Notes: generated by a model from the letters alone, not told the origin. Positions 26,123 to 34,957 are shown, counted from the first letter of the stretch. The stretch: DNA of 64,000 bases from Nocardiopsis sp. YSL2 (GCF_030555055.1 NZ_JAMOAO010000001.1:682001-746000), one strand, 5' to 3'. Made by a program: numbers and translations.

Positions 26123-27067
26123 TCACACCCCGATCGGATGCCAGACGGTCTTGGTCTCCAGGAACGGTGTCATCCGGGAGGTGCCGGGGTCGGCGTCCAG
26201 CCAGGCGTCCTCGCCCGCCCCCGACTCCGGGCCCGGGCGCACGACCCTGGTCAGGGTGGTCGCCGCGGTCCGCTCGAACTCCGTGGCCAGGTCCCCGGCG
26301 CCGGTCAGGTCCAGGGCGTTGACGTCGGCGTGCGCGGCCAGGTGCGGTCCGAGTTCTCCCGCGCGTCCGGTGAGCAGGTTGACGACGCCGCCGGGCAGGT
26401 CGGAGGTGGCCAGGACCTCGGCCAGGTCGACGGCGGCCAGCGGCGCGTGCTCGGAGGTGACCACGACCGCGGTGTTGCCGGTGGCGATGACCGGGGCGAC
26501 CACGCTGGTCAGGCCGAGCAGTGGGGCGTTCTGGGGCGCGAACACGGCCACGACCCCGGTGGGCTCGGGCGCGGAGTGGTTGTAGTACGGCCCCGAGACC
26601 GGGTTGGCCCCGCCGAGCACCTGGGCCACCTTGTCGGTCCAGCCGGCGTAGTACACCCAGCGGTCGACGGCGGCCGAGACCACGCGTTCGGCGGCGCCCC
26701 GCGAAAGCCCCTGGGCGGCCACGGCCTGCGCGGTGAACTGCTCGCGCCGGCCCTCCAGTACCTCGGCGACCCGGTACAGGATCTGGCCGCGGTTGTAGGC
26801 GGTACGCGTCGACCAGCCGCCGAAGGCCTTGCGGGCCGCCACGACGGCCTCGCGCGCGTCCTTGCGCGAGGCCAGGGAGGCGTTGGCCAGGTGGTCGCCC
26901 TTGGCTGAGGTCACCGGGTAGCTCCTGCCGGACTCCGAGCGTGGGAAGGCCCCGCCCAGGTAGAGCTTGTAGGTCTTGCGGACCGCCAGGCGCCCGGGGA
27001 CCGGCGCCGCCTCCGCGGCACCCTTCCCGGGGTTCTTCCCGGCATTGCCCTTGCGCCGCTCAGCCAA
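26123..27067 (-). CDS. Half-length aldehyde dehydrogenase homologue, catalytic region absent
   Basis: A 314-residue protein homologous to the N-terminal NAD-binding part of aldehyde dehydrogenases (KLYLGGAFPRSESGRSYPV, GQILYRVAEVLEGRREQF, PTGVVAVFAPQNAPLLGL, VVNLLTGRAGELGP). It lacks the LELGGK motif, the catalytic cysteine loop and the C-terminal oligomerisation part, and ends FLETKTVWHPIGV. So it cannot be an active dehydrogenase. Start overlaps the end of the complete enzyme by 8 bp, so the two are co-translated and may form a complex. Similar deoC-ALDH-ALDH arrangements exist in other actinomycetes, so this is an established pseudo-enzyme and not a fresh truncation. Confidence 0.88.
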   Translation of the reverse strand: MAERRKGNAGKNPGKGAAEAAPVPGRLAVRKTYKLYLGGAFPRSESGRSYPVTSAKGDHLANASLASRKDAREAVVAARKAFGGWSTRTAYNRGQILYRVAEVLEGRREQFTAQAVAAQGLSRGAAERVVSAAVDRWVYYAGWTDKVAQVLGGANPVSGPYYNHSAPEPTGVVAVFAPQNAPLLGLTSVVAPVIATGNTAVVVTSEHAPLAAVDLAEVLATSDLPGGVVNLLTGRAGELGPHLAAHADVNALDLTGAGDLATEFERTAATTLTRVVRPGPESGAGEDAWLDADPGTSRMTPFLETKTVWHPIGV

Positions 27068-28490
27068 GGTAGGCCTCCAATCCGTGCCGTCCGCCCTCGC
27101 GGCCGTATCCCGACTCCTTGTAGCCGCCGAAGGGGCTGGTCGGGTCGAACTTGTTGAACGTGTTGGACCAGATGACGCCGGCGCGCAGGCGCTCGGCGGT
27201 CCAGAGCATGCGTGAGCCCTTCTCGGTCCACACGCCCGCGGACAGGCCGTAGGGGGTGTTGTTGGCCTTGGCCACCGCTTCCTCCGGCGTGCGGAAGGTC
27301 AGCACGGACAGCACCGGGCCGAAGATCTCCTCGCGGGCCACCCGGTGGGCCTGGCTGACACCGGTCAGCAGGGTCGGCGCGAACCAGTAGCCGGTGGAGG
27401 GCAGCGCGCAGGGCGGCGACCAGCGCTCGACGCCCTCCTCCGCCCCGGAGTCGGTCAGCTCGCGGATGCGCTCCAGCTGGGCGGCGGAGTTGATCGCGCC
27501 GATGTCGGTGTTCTTGTCCAGCGGGTCGCCCAGCCGCAGCTTGGCCACGCGGTCCTTCAACCGGGGCAGCAGTTCCCCGGCGATCGACTCCTGGACCAGC
27601 AGCCGGGACCCGGCGCAGCACACGTGGCCCTGGTTGAAGAAGATGCCGGAGACGATGCCCTCGACGGCCTGGTCGATCGCCGCGTCGTCGTAGACGATGT
27701 TGGCGCCCTTGCCGCCCAGCTCCAGGGTGAGGCGCTTGTCGGTGCCCGCGACGGAGCGGGCGATGCTCCGGCCGACCTCGGTGGAGCCGGTGAAGGCGAC
27801 CTTGTCGGTGCCGGGGTGCTCCACCAGGGCGCGGCCGGTCGGGCCCGCGCCGGTGAGGATGTTGACCACGCCCGGAGGCAGGTCGGCCTCCTGGCAGATC
27901 TCGGCGAAGACCAGCGCGGTCAGCGGAGTGGTCTCGGCGGGCTTGAGCACGACCGTGTTGCCGGTGGCCAGCGCCGGGGCGACCTTCCACGCCAGCATGA
28001 GCAGCGGGAAGTTCCACGGGATGACCTGGGCGGCCACGCCCAGCGGGCGCGGGTCGGGGCCCAGGCCCGCGTGGCGGAGCTTGTCGGCCCAGCCCGCGTA
28101 GTAGAAGAAGTGGGCGGCGACCAGCGGCAGGTCGACGTCGCGCGTCTCCTTGATGGGCTTGCCGTTGTCCATGGACTCCAGCACGGCCAGTTCGCGCGAG
28201 CGCTCCTGGATGATCCGGGCGATGCGGAACAGGTACTTGCCGCGCTCGGCGCCGCTCATCCGGCTCCACACGGTGTCGTAGGCGCGGCGGGCGGCGGTGA
28301 CGGCGCGGTCGACGTCGGCTTCGCCCGCGACGGCCACCTGGGCGAGCTTGGTCTCATCGGCCGGGTTCAGGGTGGTGAGGTACTCACCGCCCTCGGCGGG
28401 GGCGAACCCGCCGTCGACGAACAGGTCGTAGGTCTCGCGCAGGGTGACGACGGAGCGGGACTCCGGCGCGGGCGCGTACTCGAAGATCAC
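27060..28490 (-). CDS. Aldehyde dehydrogenase, complete
   Basis: A 476-residue NAD(P)-dependent aldehyde dehydrogenase. VIPWNFPLLMLAWKVAPALA, VAFTGSTEVGRSI, the general-base motif LELGGKGANIVYDD, the nucleophile NQGHVCCAGSR and the C-terminal EEIFGPVLSVLTF and PFGGYKESGYGREGG are intact. It lies 3 bp after deoC on the same strand. DeoC releases acetaldehyde, so oxidation of acetaldehyde to acetate is the likely role (inference from context). Confidence 0.92.
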   Translation of the reverse strand: MIFEYAPAPESRSVVTLRETYDLFVDGGFAPAEGGEYLTTLNPADETKLAQVAVAGEADVDRAVTAARRAYDTVWSRMSGAERGKYLFRIARIIQERSRELAVLESMDNGKPIKETRDVDLPLVAAHFFYYAGWADKLRHAGLGPDPRPLGVAAQVIPWNFPLLMLAWKVAPALATGNTVVLKPAETTPLTALVFAEICQEADLPPGVVNILTGAGPTGRALVEHPGTDKVAFTGSTEVGRSIARSVAGTDKRLTLELGGKGANIVYDDAAIDQAVEGIVSGIFFNQGHVCCAGSRLLVQESIAGELLPRLKDRVAKLRLGDPLDKNTDIGAINSAAQLERIRELTDSGAEEGVERWSPPCALPSTGYWFAPTLLTGVSQAHRVAREEIFGPVLSVLTFRTPEEAVAKANNTPYGLSAGVWTEKGSRMLWTAERLRAGVIWSNTFNKFDPTSPFGGYKESGYGREGGRHGLEAYLG

Positions 28491-28493
28491 GGC

Positions 28494-29441
28494 TCAGTCC
28501 TGCGTGTAGTAGTCGGGGCCCGGGTAGGTGCCCGTGGTCAGCCTGGTGCGCTGCATGAGCAGGTCGTTGAGCAGGCTGGAGGCACCGATCCGGAACAGGT
28601 CCGGGGTCAGCCAGGCGGGGCCGGCGATCTCGTTGACCAGCACCAGCTGGCGGATGGCGTCCTTGGTGGTGCGGATGCCGCCCGCGGGCTTGACTCCCAC
28701 GCGGGCGCCGGTGGCGGCGTGGTGGTCGCGCACGGCCTCCAGCATGACCAGGACCACGGGCGGGGTCGCGGCGGGCGCCACCTTGCCGGTGGAGGTCTTG
28801 ATGAAGTCGGCACCGGCGCGGACGGCCAGGTGCGAGGCGCGGCGCACGTTGTCGTAGGTGACCAGCTCGCCGGTCTCCAGGATGACCTTCAGGTGGGCGG
28901 GTCCACAGGCCTCCCTGACGGCGACGATCTCGTCGTGGACCTTCAGGTAGTCCCCGGACAGGAACGCGCCGCGGTCGATCACCATGTCGATCTCGACGGC
29001 CCCGTCGGCCACCGCCCGCCGGGTGTCGGCGAGCTTGACCTCCAGCGGAGCGCGGCCCGCGGGGAAGGCGGTGGCGACCGAGGCGACGCCGACACCGGTG
29101 CCGCGCAGGGCCTCGACGGCCGTGGCGACCATGTCCGGGTACACGCACACGGCGCCCACGCGGGGCACGGTGCGGTCGGCGGGGTCGGGGAGGGCGGCCT
29201 TGGCGCACAGGGCGCGCACCTTGCCGGGCGTGTCGGCGCCCTCCAGGGTGGTCAGGTCCACCATCGAGATGGCGAGGTCGATCGCCTGGGCCTTGGCCGT
29301 GGTCTTGATCGACCGCGTGGCCAGGTCCTGGGCGCGGGCACGCGCGCCGACCTCGTCCACGCCCGGGAGGCCGTGCAGGAACGCCCGGAGCGCGCGGTTG
29401 GTCGTCGCCTCCGGCGCTGTTGCGGTGTGGGACACGGGCAC
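28494..29441 (-). CDS. deoC: Deoxyribose-phosphate aldolase
   Basis: A 315-residue class I aldolase splitting 2-deoxyribose 5-phosphate into acetaldehyde and glyceraldehyde 3-phosphate. Family blocks are VGAVCVYPDMV, ASVATAFPAG, EIDMVIDRGAFLSGDY, LKVILETGEL and the Schiff-base region AGADFIKTSTGKVAP followed by VGVKPAGGIRT with the second active-site lysine. GTG start at 29441. It is the first gene of a three-gene operon with a clear promoter 120 bp upstream. It completes the deoxynucleoside route begun by deoA and PNP. Confidence 0.95.
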   Translation of the reverse strand: MPVSHTATAPEATTNRALRAFLHGLPGVDEVGARARAQDLATRSIKTTAKAQAIDLAISMVDLTTLEGADTPGKVRALCAKAALPDPADRTVPRVGAVCVYPDMVATAVEALRGTGVGVASVATAFPAGRAPLEVKLADTRRAVADGAVEIDMVIDRGAFLSGDYLKVHDEIVAVREACGPAHLKVILETGELVTYDNVRRASHLAVRAGADFIKTSTGKVAPAATPPVVLVMLEAVRDHHAATGARVGVKPAGGIRTTKDAIRQLVLVNEIAGPAWLTPDLFRIGASSLLNDLLMQRTRLTTGTYPGPDYYTQD

Positions 29442-29563
29442 CTACTGCTCGGTGGGTCGGTGTGCTGGTCACGGGGCCCACGAGTGCTGTGGCCAGCAAG
29501 AACGTGGGCCTCGGCGGTCCGGCTCCGGCGGGGTCTCCCCCGGCCCGGGGCCGTCAGGCAGTC

Positions 29564-29592
29564 ACCATAACCCCGGGCGCCGCCGACGTCAG
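29564..29592 (-). promoter_or_regulatory. Promoter of the deoC operon
   Basis: On the minus strand CTGACG (29587-29592), 17 nt, TATGGT (29564-29569). Close to the housekeeping consensus, and the best promoter in this 354-bp gene-free interval (29442-29795). It leaves an about 115-nt leader before the GTG. Confidence 0.55.
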
Positions 29593-29737
29593 TACCCGCC
29601 CGGACCGCACCGCCGAAGGTTGGAGAAGACTCCAACACGACAGTCGTCCCACCTTTGGCGCATCCTCCAATCCCCTGCCGGAAATCCCTGGGAACGGGCT
29701 CTTCGCGCGGCCTCCGCACCGGAGTCGGCGCCCTCGC

Positions 29738-29747
29738 GGTCTAGACC
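29738..29747. promoter_or_regulatory. DasR-like (dre-type) palindrome, copy 2
   Basis: GGTCTAGACC, the same 10-bp core as at 18062-18075, again followed by GGAC. It lies 48 bp before the start codon of the gene at 29796 and about 145 bp upstream of the deoC promoter. Confidence 0.4.
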
Positions 29748-29783
29748 GGACAGTCCACCGCGTGTCCGGCCGCGCGGAGGTCC

Positions 29784-29789
29784 TAACCT
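29784..29789 (+). promoter_or_regulatory. -10 box of a leaderless gene
   Basis: TAACCT, 6 nt, then ATG 29796. The six intervening bases are G-rich and could also pass for a weak ribosome binding site, so leaderless initiation is likely but not certain. Confidence 0.35.
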
Positions 29790-29795
29790 GGGGGC

Positions 29796-30485
29796 ATGGC
29801 GGAGTTCCGGATCAGTAGCGATGACACACAGGTCGACCTGCGCAGGATGGCCACGGCGCTGGCCGAGTCCCAGGGCTGGGCCCGCGAGGACGTCAGCATC
29901 TGGGACAACCGCCGGGGCGAGGTCATCGTCACCGTCGACGACGCACTGCTGCGCAAGCGCGAGGTCGACCCGTTGCACCGCCCCCGGCACACGCCGCGCG
30001 CCGTGCACGAGGCGTGCGAGTACCTGCGCCGCGAGGACGATTCGCTGCGCCGGGTGGACTTCCGGGTCCTGCGCGACGTCACCGCGCGGTTCTTCTCCGC
30101 CGGGTGGACCGTCGCCGACGTACTGCACGCCCTGGCCTCGCGGCCCGACGGCGCGGCCTGGCCCGAGGGCCCGGACTACCAGGGCACCGACTGGCTCCAG
30201 GCGCGGCTGGGGGCCTGGCGCACCGCCAACGGCGACATCCGGCCCTCGCACTCGCAGGAGGCCGCCCAGCTGCGTGTGATCAGCCGCGCGGGGCTCCCCA
30301 TGGACATCGGTCTGCCCGAGGACGCCGAGGTCGCGCAGCGCCCCGTGGCGAGCCGCGCGGTGGCCCGCTCCGCGGCCGACGACGCGCGCCGCCTCATCCG
30401 GCAGAACACGCGCACCACCACCGACTCCCTGGCCCTGCGCGACCGCACCTCGCACCACATCACCCGCCCCGGCCACGAGTCCTAG
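29796..30485 (+). CDS. Conserved-looking protein of unknown function
   Basis: A 229-residue soluble protein that I do not recognise. It is charged throughout, with no membrane segment or signal peptide. The first half resembles two small alpha/beta units (VDLRRMATALAESQGWARED, VSIWDNRRGEVIVTVDDALL). The middle contains FRVLRDVTARFFSAGWTVADVLHAL, which looks like a helix-turn-helix-like helical segment. The C-terminal 70 residues are polar and low in order. Codon use is normal for the genome. It is transcribed away from deoC and carries the dre-like palindrome in its upstream region. A DNA-binding role is only a guess. Confidence 0.75.
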   Translation: MAEFRISSDDTQVDLRRMATALAESQGWAREDVSIWDNRRGEVIVTVDDALLRKREVDPLHRPRHTPRAVHEACEYLRREDDSLRRVDFRVLRDVTARFFSAGWTVADVLHALASRPDGAAWPEGPDYQGTDWLQARLGAWRTANGDIRPSHSQEAAQLRVISRAGLPMDIGLPEDAEVAQRPVASRAVARSAADDARRLIRQNTRTTTDSLALRDRTSHHITRPGHES

Positions 30486-30528
30486 CTAGCGCAGGGGCCG
30501 GGGCGCGGGAGGCCGCGGGTCCGCATGC

Positions 30529-31794
30529 TCACGGCGCCCGGCGCCGCTCCTCCAACCGCTCCTCCACGATGGCCACCGCGCCGTCGGCGGCCGCCGCCAA
30601 GCCGGCCTCGGCCGGCCCCCGGGCCGCGATCAGGCGCCACAGTGTGGCGAAGACGAGCGCGCCGAACACGAACCACTCCAGCAGCCAGGGCTGGCGCCAC
30701 CCGACCGCGTCGCCCGCGACGAGCACCATCAGGACCAGGATGTGCCCCGTGTAGACCGTCAGCGGCATCCGTCCCACGGAGGCGAGCGGGTACATCGGCC
30801 ACCGCGCGTGCTCGGCCAGCCACACGCAGGCCACGAGCACGATGAGGCCCTGCCCGACCGCCTCGGCGATCTCGAAGGTCGTCCCGGTGTGCGGCGTGTT
30901 CACCGCCAGCCACCACCAACTGTCGGTGGGGACCTGGCCGGAGATGGAGTTGGCCTCGTCCATCACGCCCGCGCGCAGTCGGTCCAGCAGGACGGGGTCC
31001 ATGCCCGGCGTGATGGGGAAGCCCCCCATGAACGCGGTGCCCTGCTCCACCAGACGGTCGAGCCCGCCCAGCGGGTGGAGCAGCAGCCAGGACCCCCCGT
31101 AGGCGAACACCGACAGGCCGGCGCCGATCCCCAGCAGGCGCAGCCGCACGGCCGTGGAGCGCAGGTCCATCCGGCCCACGGCCAGGCCCGCGGCCACGAA
31201 CGCCATGAAGGTGATCGCCGGGTAGTAGCCGGTGAGGAGGAACTCGGTCAGCGAGGACAGCGAGGACGTACGGGGGCCGGCCTCCACGACCGTGTCGCGC
31301 AGCAGGAAGGACAGCGGCGGCCCGACCACCGCCAGGGCGCCCGCCACCGCCCACAGCGCTCCCGAGCGCAGGCGGGTCAGCGGAAGGGCCAGGACGAAGT
31401 AGCCGGCGTAGTAGGTGAGGATGATGGCGACCGGCACGCCGGTGAAGTCCAACAGGATGCCGAGCAGTCCGATGAGCACGGCGCGCGTGAGCACCCGCAC
31501 GGCGGCGCGCCGCCGGCCGTCGCCGGTGACGGGGGAGGTCCGGCCGGTCATCAGCGCCAGGGAGAGCCCGGCCAGCAGCGCGAACAGCGCCGAGGAGTTG
31601 CCGCGCACCTGGCCGTGCAGGGTCCACGCGTAGCCCTCCGGGGACAGCAGTCCCATGGACTCCACGCCCAGGTGCACGGCGAACATGCCGAAGACGGCGA
31701 GCGCGCGCGCGGCGTCGACACCGTCGATGCGCGCGGGTCCGGAGGGGGCCGCGTCGGGGGAGGCGGCGGCGTCGTCGGATCGGTTCTGTGCCAC
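30529..31794 (-). CDS. DUF418/DUF1624-type integral membrane protein
   Basis: A 421-residue multi-spanning protein with the start ARIDGVDAARALAVFGMFAVHL typical of the acyltransferase-like DUF418/HGSNAT families (IDGxDAARALAxxGM). About ten hydrophobic helices follow, including ALFALLAGLSLALMTG, VAIILTYYAGYFVLALPL, LTGYYPAITFMAFVAAGLAVG and the C-terminal GRMPLTVYTGHILVLMVLVAG, where the conserved YxxH of the family is visible. Possible role: transfer of an acyl group across the membrane; substrate unknown. I chose GTG 31794, which has a -10 box 7 nt upstream and no ribosome binding site, over longer readings that run into the terminator of the preceding gene. Confidence 0.82.
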   Translation of the reverse strand: MAQNRSDDAAASPDAAPSGPARIDGVDAARALAVFGMFAVHLGVESMGLLSPEGYAWTLHGQVRGNSSALFALLAGLSLALMTGRTSPVTGDGRRRAAVRVLTRAVLIGLLGILLDFTGVPVAIILTYYAGYFVLALPLTRLRSGALWAVAGALAVVGPPLSFLLRDTVVEAGPRTSSLSSLTEFLLTGYYPAITFMAFVAAGLAVGRMDLRSTAVRLRLLGIGAGLSVFAYGGSWLLLHPLGGLDRLVEQGTAFMGGFPITPGMDPVLLDRLRAGVMDEANSISGQVPTDSWWWLAVNTPHTGTTFEIAEAVGQGLIVLVACVWLAEHARWPMYPLASVGRMPLTVYTGHILVLMVLVAGDAVGWRQPWLLEWFVFGALVFATLWRLIAARGPAEAGLAAAADGAVAIVEERLEERRRAP

Positions 31795-31801
31795 GTTCGT
31801 C

Positions 31802-31831
31802 AGAGTATGCGCGTTCCGTTCAGCCGCCCAA
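31802..31831 (-). promoter_or_regulatory. Promoter of a leaderless gene
   Basis: Minus strand TTGGGC (31826-31831), 18 nt, TACTCT (31802-31807), 7 nt, GTG 31794. Confidence 0.45.
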
Positions 31832-31845
31832 GGCCGCATGTCGGA

Positions 31846-31881
31846 CCGGGTGGGAGGCGGGGGCCACCGCCTCCCACCCGG
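31846..31881 (-). terminator. Terminator of the acetoacetyl-CoA synthetase gene
   Basis: CCGGGTGGGAGGCGG, 6-nt loop and perfect 15-bp complement, 7 bp after the synthetase stop codon. No T-run. Confidence 0.7.
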
Positions 31882-31887
31882 CACGGG

Positions 31888-33978
31888 TCACTCCTGGTCG
31901 GCGAGCTCGCTGAAGTGGTCCAGCGCCTCCGGGTTGGCCAGGGAGTCGCGGCTGGCCACCTTGTCGGGGCTCTCGCCCATCAGGATGCGCTTGACCGGGA
32001 CCTCCAGGACCTTGCCCGACAGGGTGCGCGGCACCGCGCTGATGGCGCGCACCCGGTCGGGCACGTGCCGCGGCGAGCAGTCGGTCCGGATCCTCCGGGC
32101 GATCTCCTTGGGCAGGTCGCCCTCCAGGTCCGCGCCGGGCCGCAGCACGGTGAACAGCTCGATCCGGGACGACCCGTCCCCCTGGGGCACGTCCACGACC
32201 AGGGCGTCGAGCACGTCGTCCAGGGCCAGCACCGCCCGATAGATCTCGCTGGTGCCCATGCGCACGCCGCCGCGGTTGATGGTGGAGTCCGAGCGGCCGT
32301 AGATGACGGCGGTGCCGCGCTCGGTGATCTCGATCCAGTCGCCGTGGCGCCAGATCCCGGGGTAGACGGAGAAGTAGCTGTCGCGCAGCCGCTCGCCGTC
32401 GTCGTCGCCCCAGAAGAAGACCGGCATGGACGGCGCGGGCTCGGTGACCACGAGTTCTCCGACCTCGCCCACCAGCTCCTTGCCGTCCGGGTCCCAGGAG
32501 GCCACGGCCATGCCCAGGGCACGCGACTGGATCTCGCCCTCGTAGACCGGCAGGGTCGGCGTGCCGCCCACCAGACAGCTGCACACGTCGGTGCCGCCGC
32601 TGGTGGAGAACAGCCACAGGTCGTCGCCGAACTCCTCGTACACCCAGGCGAAGGCCTCCGGGCTGAGCGGAGAGCCGGTCGAGCCGATGGCCCGCAGCCG
32701 CGACAGGTCGCGCCCGCGGTCGGGGTGCACGCCCTCCTTCATGCAGGAGGACAGGTACCCGGCACTGGTACCGAACACCGTCACCCCGGCCTCGGCCGCC
32801 AGGTCCCACAGCCCGCCCAGGTCCGGAGCGGGTGCCGCGGCCGACGGCCGTCCGTCGAGGGGGGCGGGCCCGCCGCCCCGCGGTGCCGCAGGGGCGGCGG
32901 GCGACCGGTGGGCGGGGCTGCCGTCGTACAGGACGATGGAGGCCTCGGTCAGCAACACGCTGACGAGGAAGTTCCACATCATCCACCCGGTGGTGGTGAA
33001 CCAGAGGACCCGGTCGTCCTCGTGGGCGTCCAGGTGCAGGTGCAGGTTCTTGAGCTGTTCCAGGAGGATGCCGCCGTGCCCGTGCACGATCGCCTTGGGC
33101 AGGCCGGTGGTGCCCGAGGAGTACAGCACCCACAGGGGGTGGTCGAAGGGCACGGAGGCGAACTCCAGCTCCGCGTCCTCCCCGCCGGACGCCTCCAGGT
33201 CGCCCCACTCGACGGTGCCCTCCATCGGCAGGCCCGGCCGGAGGTAGTCCAGCAGCACGGTGTGCTCGACGGTGGGCAGCGCGGCGCGCAGCTCCTCGAC
33301 CACCGGGCGGCGGTCGAAGTCCCTGCCGCCGTAGCGGTAGCCGTCGACGGCCAGCAGGACCTTCGGCTCGATCTGGGCGAAGCGGTCGATGACGCTGCGC
33401 ACGCCGAAGTCCGGTGAGCAGGAGGACCACACCGCGCCCAGGGAGGACACGGCGAGGAACGCGGCGACGGTCTCGGGCAGGTTGGGCAGGTAGCCGACCA
33501 CCCGGTCGCCGGGTCCGACGCCGAGATCGCGCAGGCCGGCGGCGATGGCGGCGGTGCGCCGGCGCAGTTCGCCCCAGGTCCAGGCGGCGAGCGGCCGCAG
33601 TTCCGTGGCGTGACGGATGGCGACCCTGTCGTCGTCGCGGTCGGCGAACACGTGCCGGGCGAAGTTGAGGGTGGCCCCGGGGAACCAGCGGGCCCCGGGC
33701 ATGGCCCGTTCGGGGAGGACCTCGTCGTAGGGGGTGTCGGCTCGGACGCCGTAGTACTCCCAGATCGCGGCCCAGAAGTCCTCGATGTCGGTGGTCGACC
33801 AGCGCCACAGGGCGTCGTAGTCGAAGGCCCCGGCCGCGTCCGGGGACGCCCCTGGCCCGCCGAAGGCCCGCACCCCCTTATTGTCCGCGGCCCATCGGGC
33901 GAACGCGACGATGTTGGAGGACTCGACCGTCGCTTCGTCGGGCTCCCAGAGCACCCGGGGGACGCTGCTCTCCGTCAT
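31888..33978 (-). CDS. Acetoacetate-CoA ligase (acetoacetyl-CoA synthetase) with a coding-repeat insertion
   Basis: A 696-residue adenylate-forming enzyme activating acetoacetate with ATP and CoA. The N-terminus ([20 protein letters not shown]), the adenylate motif [39 protein letters not shown] and the C-terminal [20 protein letters not shown] and [11 protein letters not shown] fit this family. ATG 33978 follows GGAAGG. Between YDGSPA and [10 protein letters not shown], normally contiguous, there are about 28 extra Pro/Ala/Gly residues (about 350-379) with the segment [12 protein letters not shown], encoded by DNA related to the repeat at 21371. It may use acetoacetate, the end product of leucine breakdown via HMG-CoA. 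Confidence 0.92.
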   Translation of the reverse strand: MTESSVPRVLWEPDEATVESSNIVAFARWAADNKGVRAFGGPGASPDAAGAFDYDALWRWSTTDIEDFWAAIWEYYGVRADTPYDEVLPERAMPGARWFPGATLNFARHVFADRDDDRVAIRHATELRPLAAWTWGELRRRTAAIAAGLRDLGVGPGDRVVGYLPNLPETVAAFLAVSSLGAVWSSCSPDFGVRSVIDRFAQIEPKVLLAVDGYRYGGRDFDRRPVVEELRAALPTVEHTVLLDYLRPGLPMEGTVEWGDLEASGGEDAELEFASVPFDHPLWVLYSSGTTGLPKAIVHGHGGILLEQLKNLHLHLDAHEDDRVLWFTTTGWMMWNFLVSVLLTEASIVLYDGSPAHRSPAAPAAPRGGGPAPLDGRPSAAAPAPDLGGLWDLAAEAGVTVFGTSAGYLSSCMKEGVHPDRGRDLSRLRAIGSTGSPLSPEAFAWVYEEFGDDLWLFSTSGGTDVCSCLVGGTPTLPVYEGEIQSRALGMAVASWDPDGKELVGEVGELVVTEPAPSMPVFFWGDDDGERLRDSYFSVYPGIWRHGDWIEITERGTAVIYGRSDSTINRGGVRMGTSEIYRAVLALDDVLDALVVDVPQGDGSSRIELFTVLRPGADLEGDLPKEIARRIRTDCSPRHVPDRVRAISAVPRTLSGKVLEVPVKRILMGESPDKVASRDSLANPEALDHFSELADQE
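32832..32935 (-). repeat. Diverged copy of the coding repeat inside acetoacetyl-CoA synthetase
   Basis: TCCGTCGAGGGGGG here matches TCCGTTGAGGGGGG in the E1alpha unit, and AGGGGCGGCGGGCGAC matches TGGGGCGATGGCGGGCGAC, at nearly the same spacing and in the same orientation and frame. Encoded peptides align as RSP...GGGPAPLDG against RPP...KSGATPLNG. A single copy, GC-shifted compared with the E1alpha array. Confidence 0.55.
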
Positions 33979-34115
33979 TGGCCCGCCTTCCAGATCAGTG
34001 TGTTGCGTGTGGCTCTGAGACCCATCTAACAACACGGCCCGGGGGCGGCGGAGCCCCGGCCTCGCACTGGCGAGCACCGGGACGCGGAGGCGTGTGCGCA
34101 GGTCACCATGGGGGT

Positions 34116-34220
34116 CGTGGGGCTGTGGGAGCCCCACGTGCCGGGTGTGCGCCAAGGGTGGAGGTCCCCCATTGACAACCGCCGGACGATGCGTGCCATG
34201 AGTGGTGGGACCATCCCACC
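34116..34220 (-). other. Gene-free interval with two hairpins (33979-34275)
   Basis: The 297 bp between the HAD gene and acetoacetyl-CoA synthetase contain no gene. Two inverted repeats are visible: CGTGGGGCT/AGCCCCACG at 34116-34138 and GGTGGGA-CCA-TCCCACC at 34204-34220. The second, 56 bp after the HAD stop, may be its terminator. A possible -10 (TTAGAT) for the synthetase lies near 34020-34030 on the minus strand. Confidence 0.4.
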
Positions 34221-34275
34221 TCGCGTGGTGTGACGGCCGGGTGCGGCGGAGCGCACGCGACCCCCGCTGCCGCCC

Positions 34276-34950
34276 TCAGACGGCGCGCAGTGCCGCGACG
34301 GCCGCCGCGGGAGTGTCCACGACCGGAGCGCCGGTGGCCGCCAGGCGCTCGCGGGCCATGAGGCCGCCCGCGACCAGGATGGCGTTCGCGCCCGCCTCTC
34401 GGGCGGCCCGGGCGTCGTCGTCGATGTCACCGATGAGGACGACCTTGGCGGGGTCGATGCCCTGCCGGTCCAGGTGGTGGACCAGGTGCTCGGCCTTGGA
34501 GTCCTGCTCCGCCTCGAACCTGCGCCCCTCGACCCGCTCGAAGTGGCCGGTCAGGCCGCGCTCGGACACCAGCGGCACCAGGTGGTCGTGCGAGGCCATG
34601 GACAGCAGGGACTGGCTTCCGCCGCCGTCGCGCCAGGTGTGCAGCACGTCGGGCACGCCCTCGGACAGGGAGCAGGAGGGCAGGTGCTCCAGGTAGTGCG
34701 CGTCGTAGAGCCGCTCGGCCCGCTCCCACTCGCCGTCCACGAAGCGGCGCCCGAGGAGCTCCTCGTAGCAGGGGACGAGGGGGCGCCGGAAGACCGACCG
34801 CCAGTACTCCAGCTCCACCGGGGGGCGGCCGAACGCGGCGCACACGGCGTTCACCGCGGCGAGGTTGGCGTGGTTGTCGTCCAGGAGGGTGCCGTTCCAG
34901 TCCCAGACGATGTGCGTGATGTCGTTTCGGTCGAATGTCATCTCAGTCAT
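34276..34950 (-). CDS. HAD-superfamily hydrolase (phosphatase)
   Basis: A 224-residue haloacid-dehalogenase-type hydrolase with motif I HIVWDWNGTLLDD (nucleophile Asp in DWNG), motif II LLSMASHD in the usual place, and motif IV VVLIGDIDDDARAAREAGANAI. The cap region is the helical bundle type between motifs I and II (RPPVELEYWRSVFRR and onward). Probably phosphoglycolate-phosphatase-like, substrate unknown. ATG 34950 has no ribosome binding site but a -10 box (TAAAGT) 7 nt upstream, so it is probably leaderless. MTEMTFDRND follows; a second methionine three codons in is possible. Confidence 0.88.
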   Translation of the reverse strand: MTEMTFDRNDITHIVWDWNGTLLDDNHANLAAVNAVCAAFGRPPVELEYWRSVFRRPLVPCYEELLGRRFVDGEWERAERLYDAHYLEHLPSCSLSEGVPDVLHTWRDGGGSQSLLSMASHDHLVPLVSERGLTGHFERVEGRRFEAEQDSKAEHLVHHLDRQGIDPAKVVLIGDIDDDARAAREAGANAILVAGGLMARERLAATGAPVVDTPAAAVAALRAV

Positions 34951-34957
34951 TGGTCGC

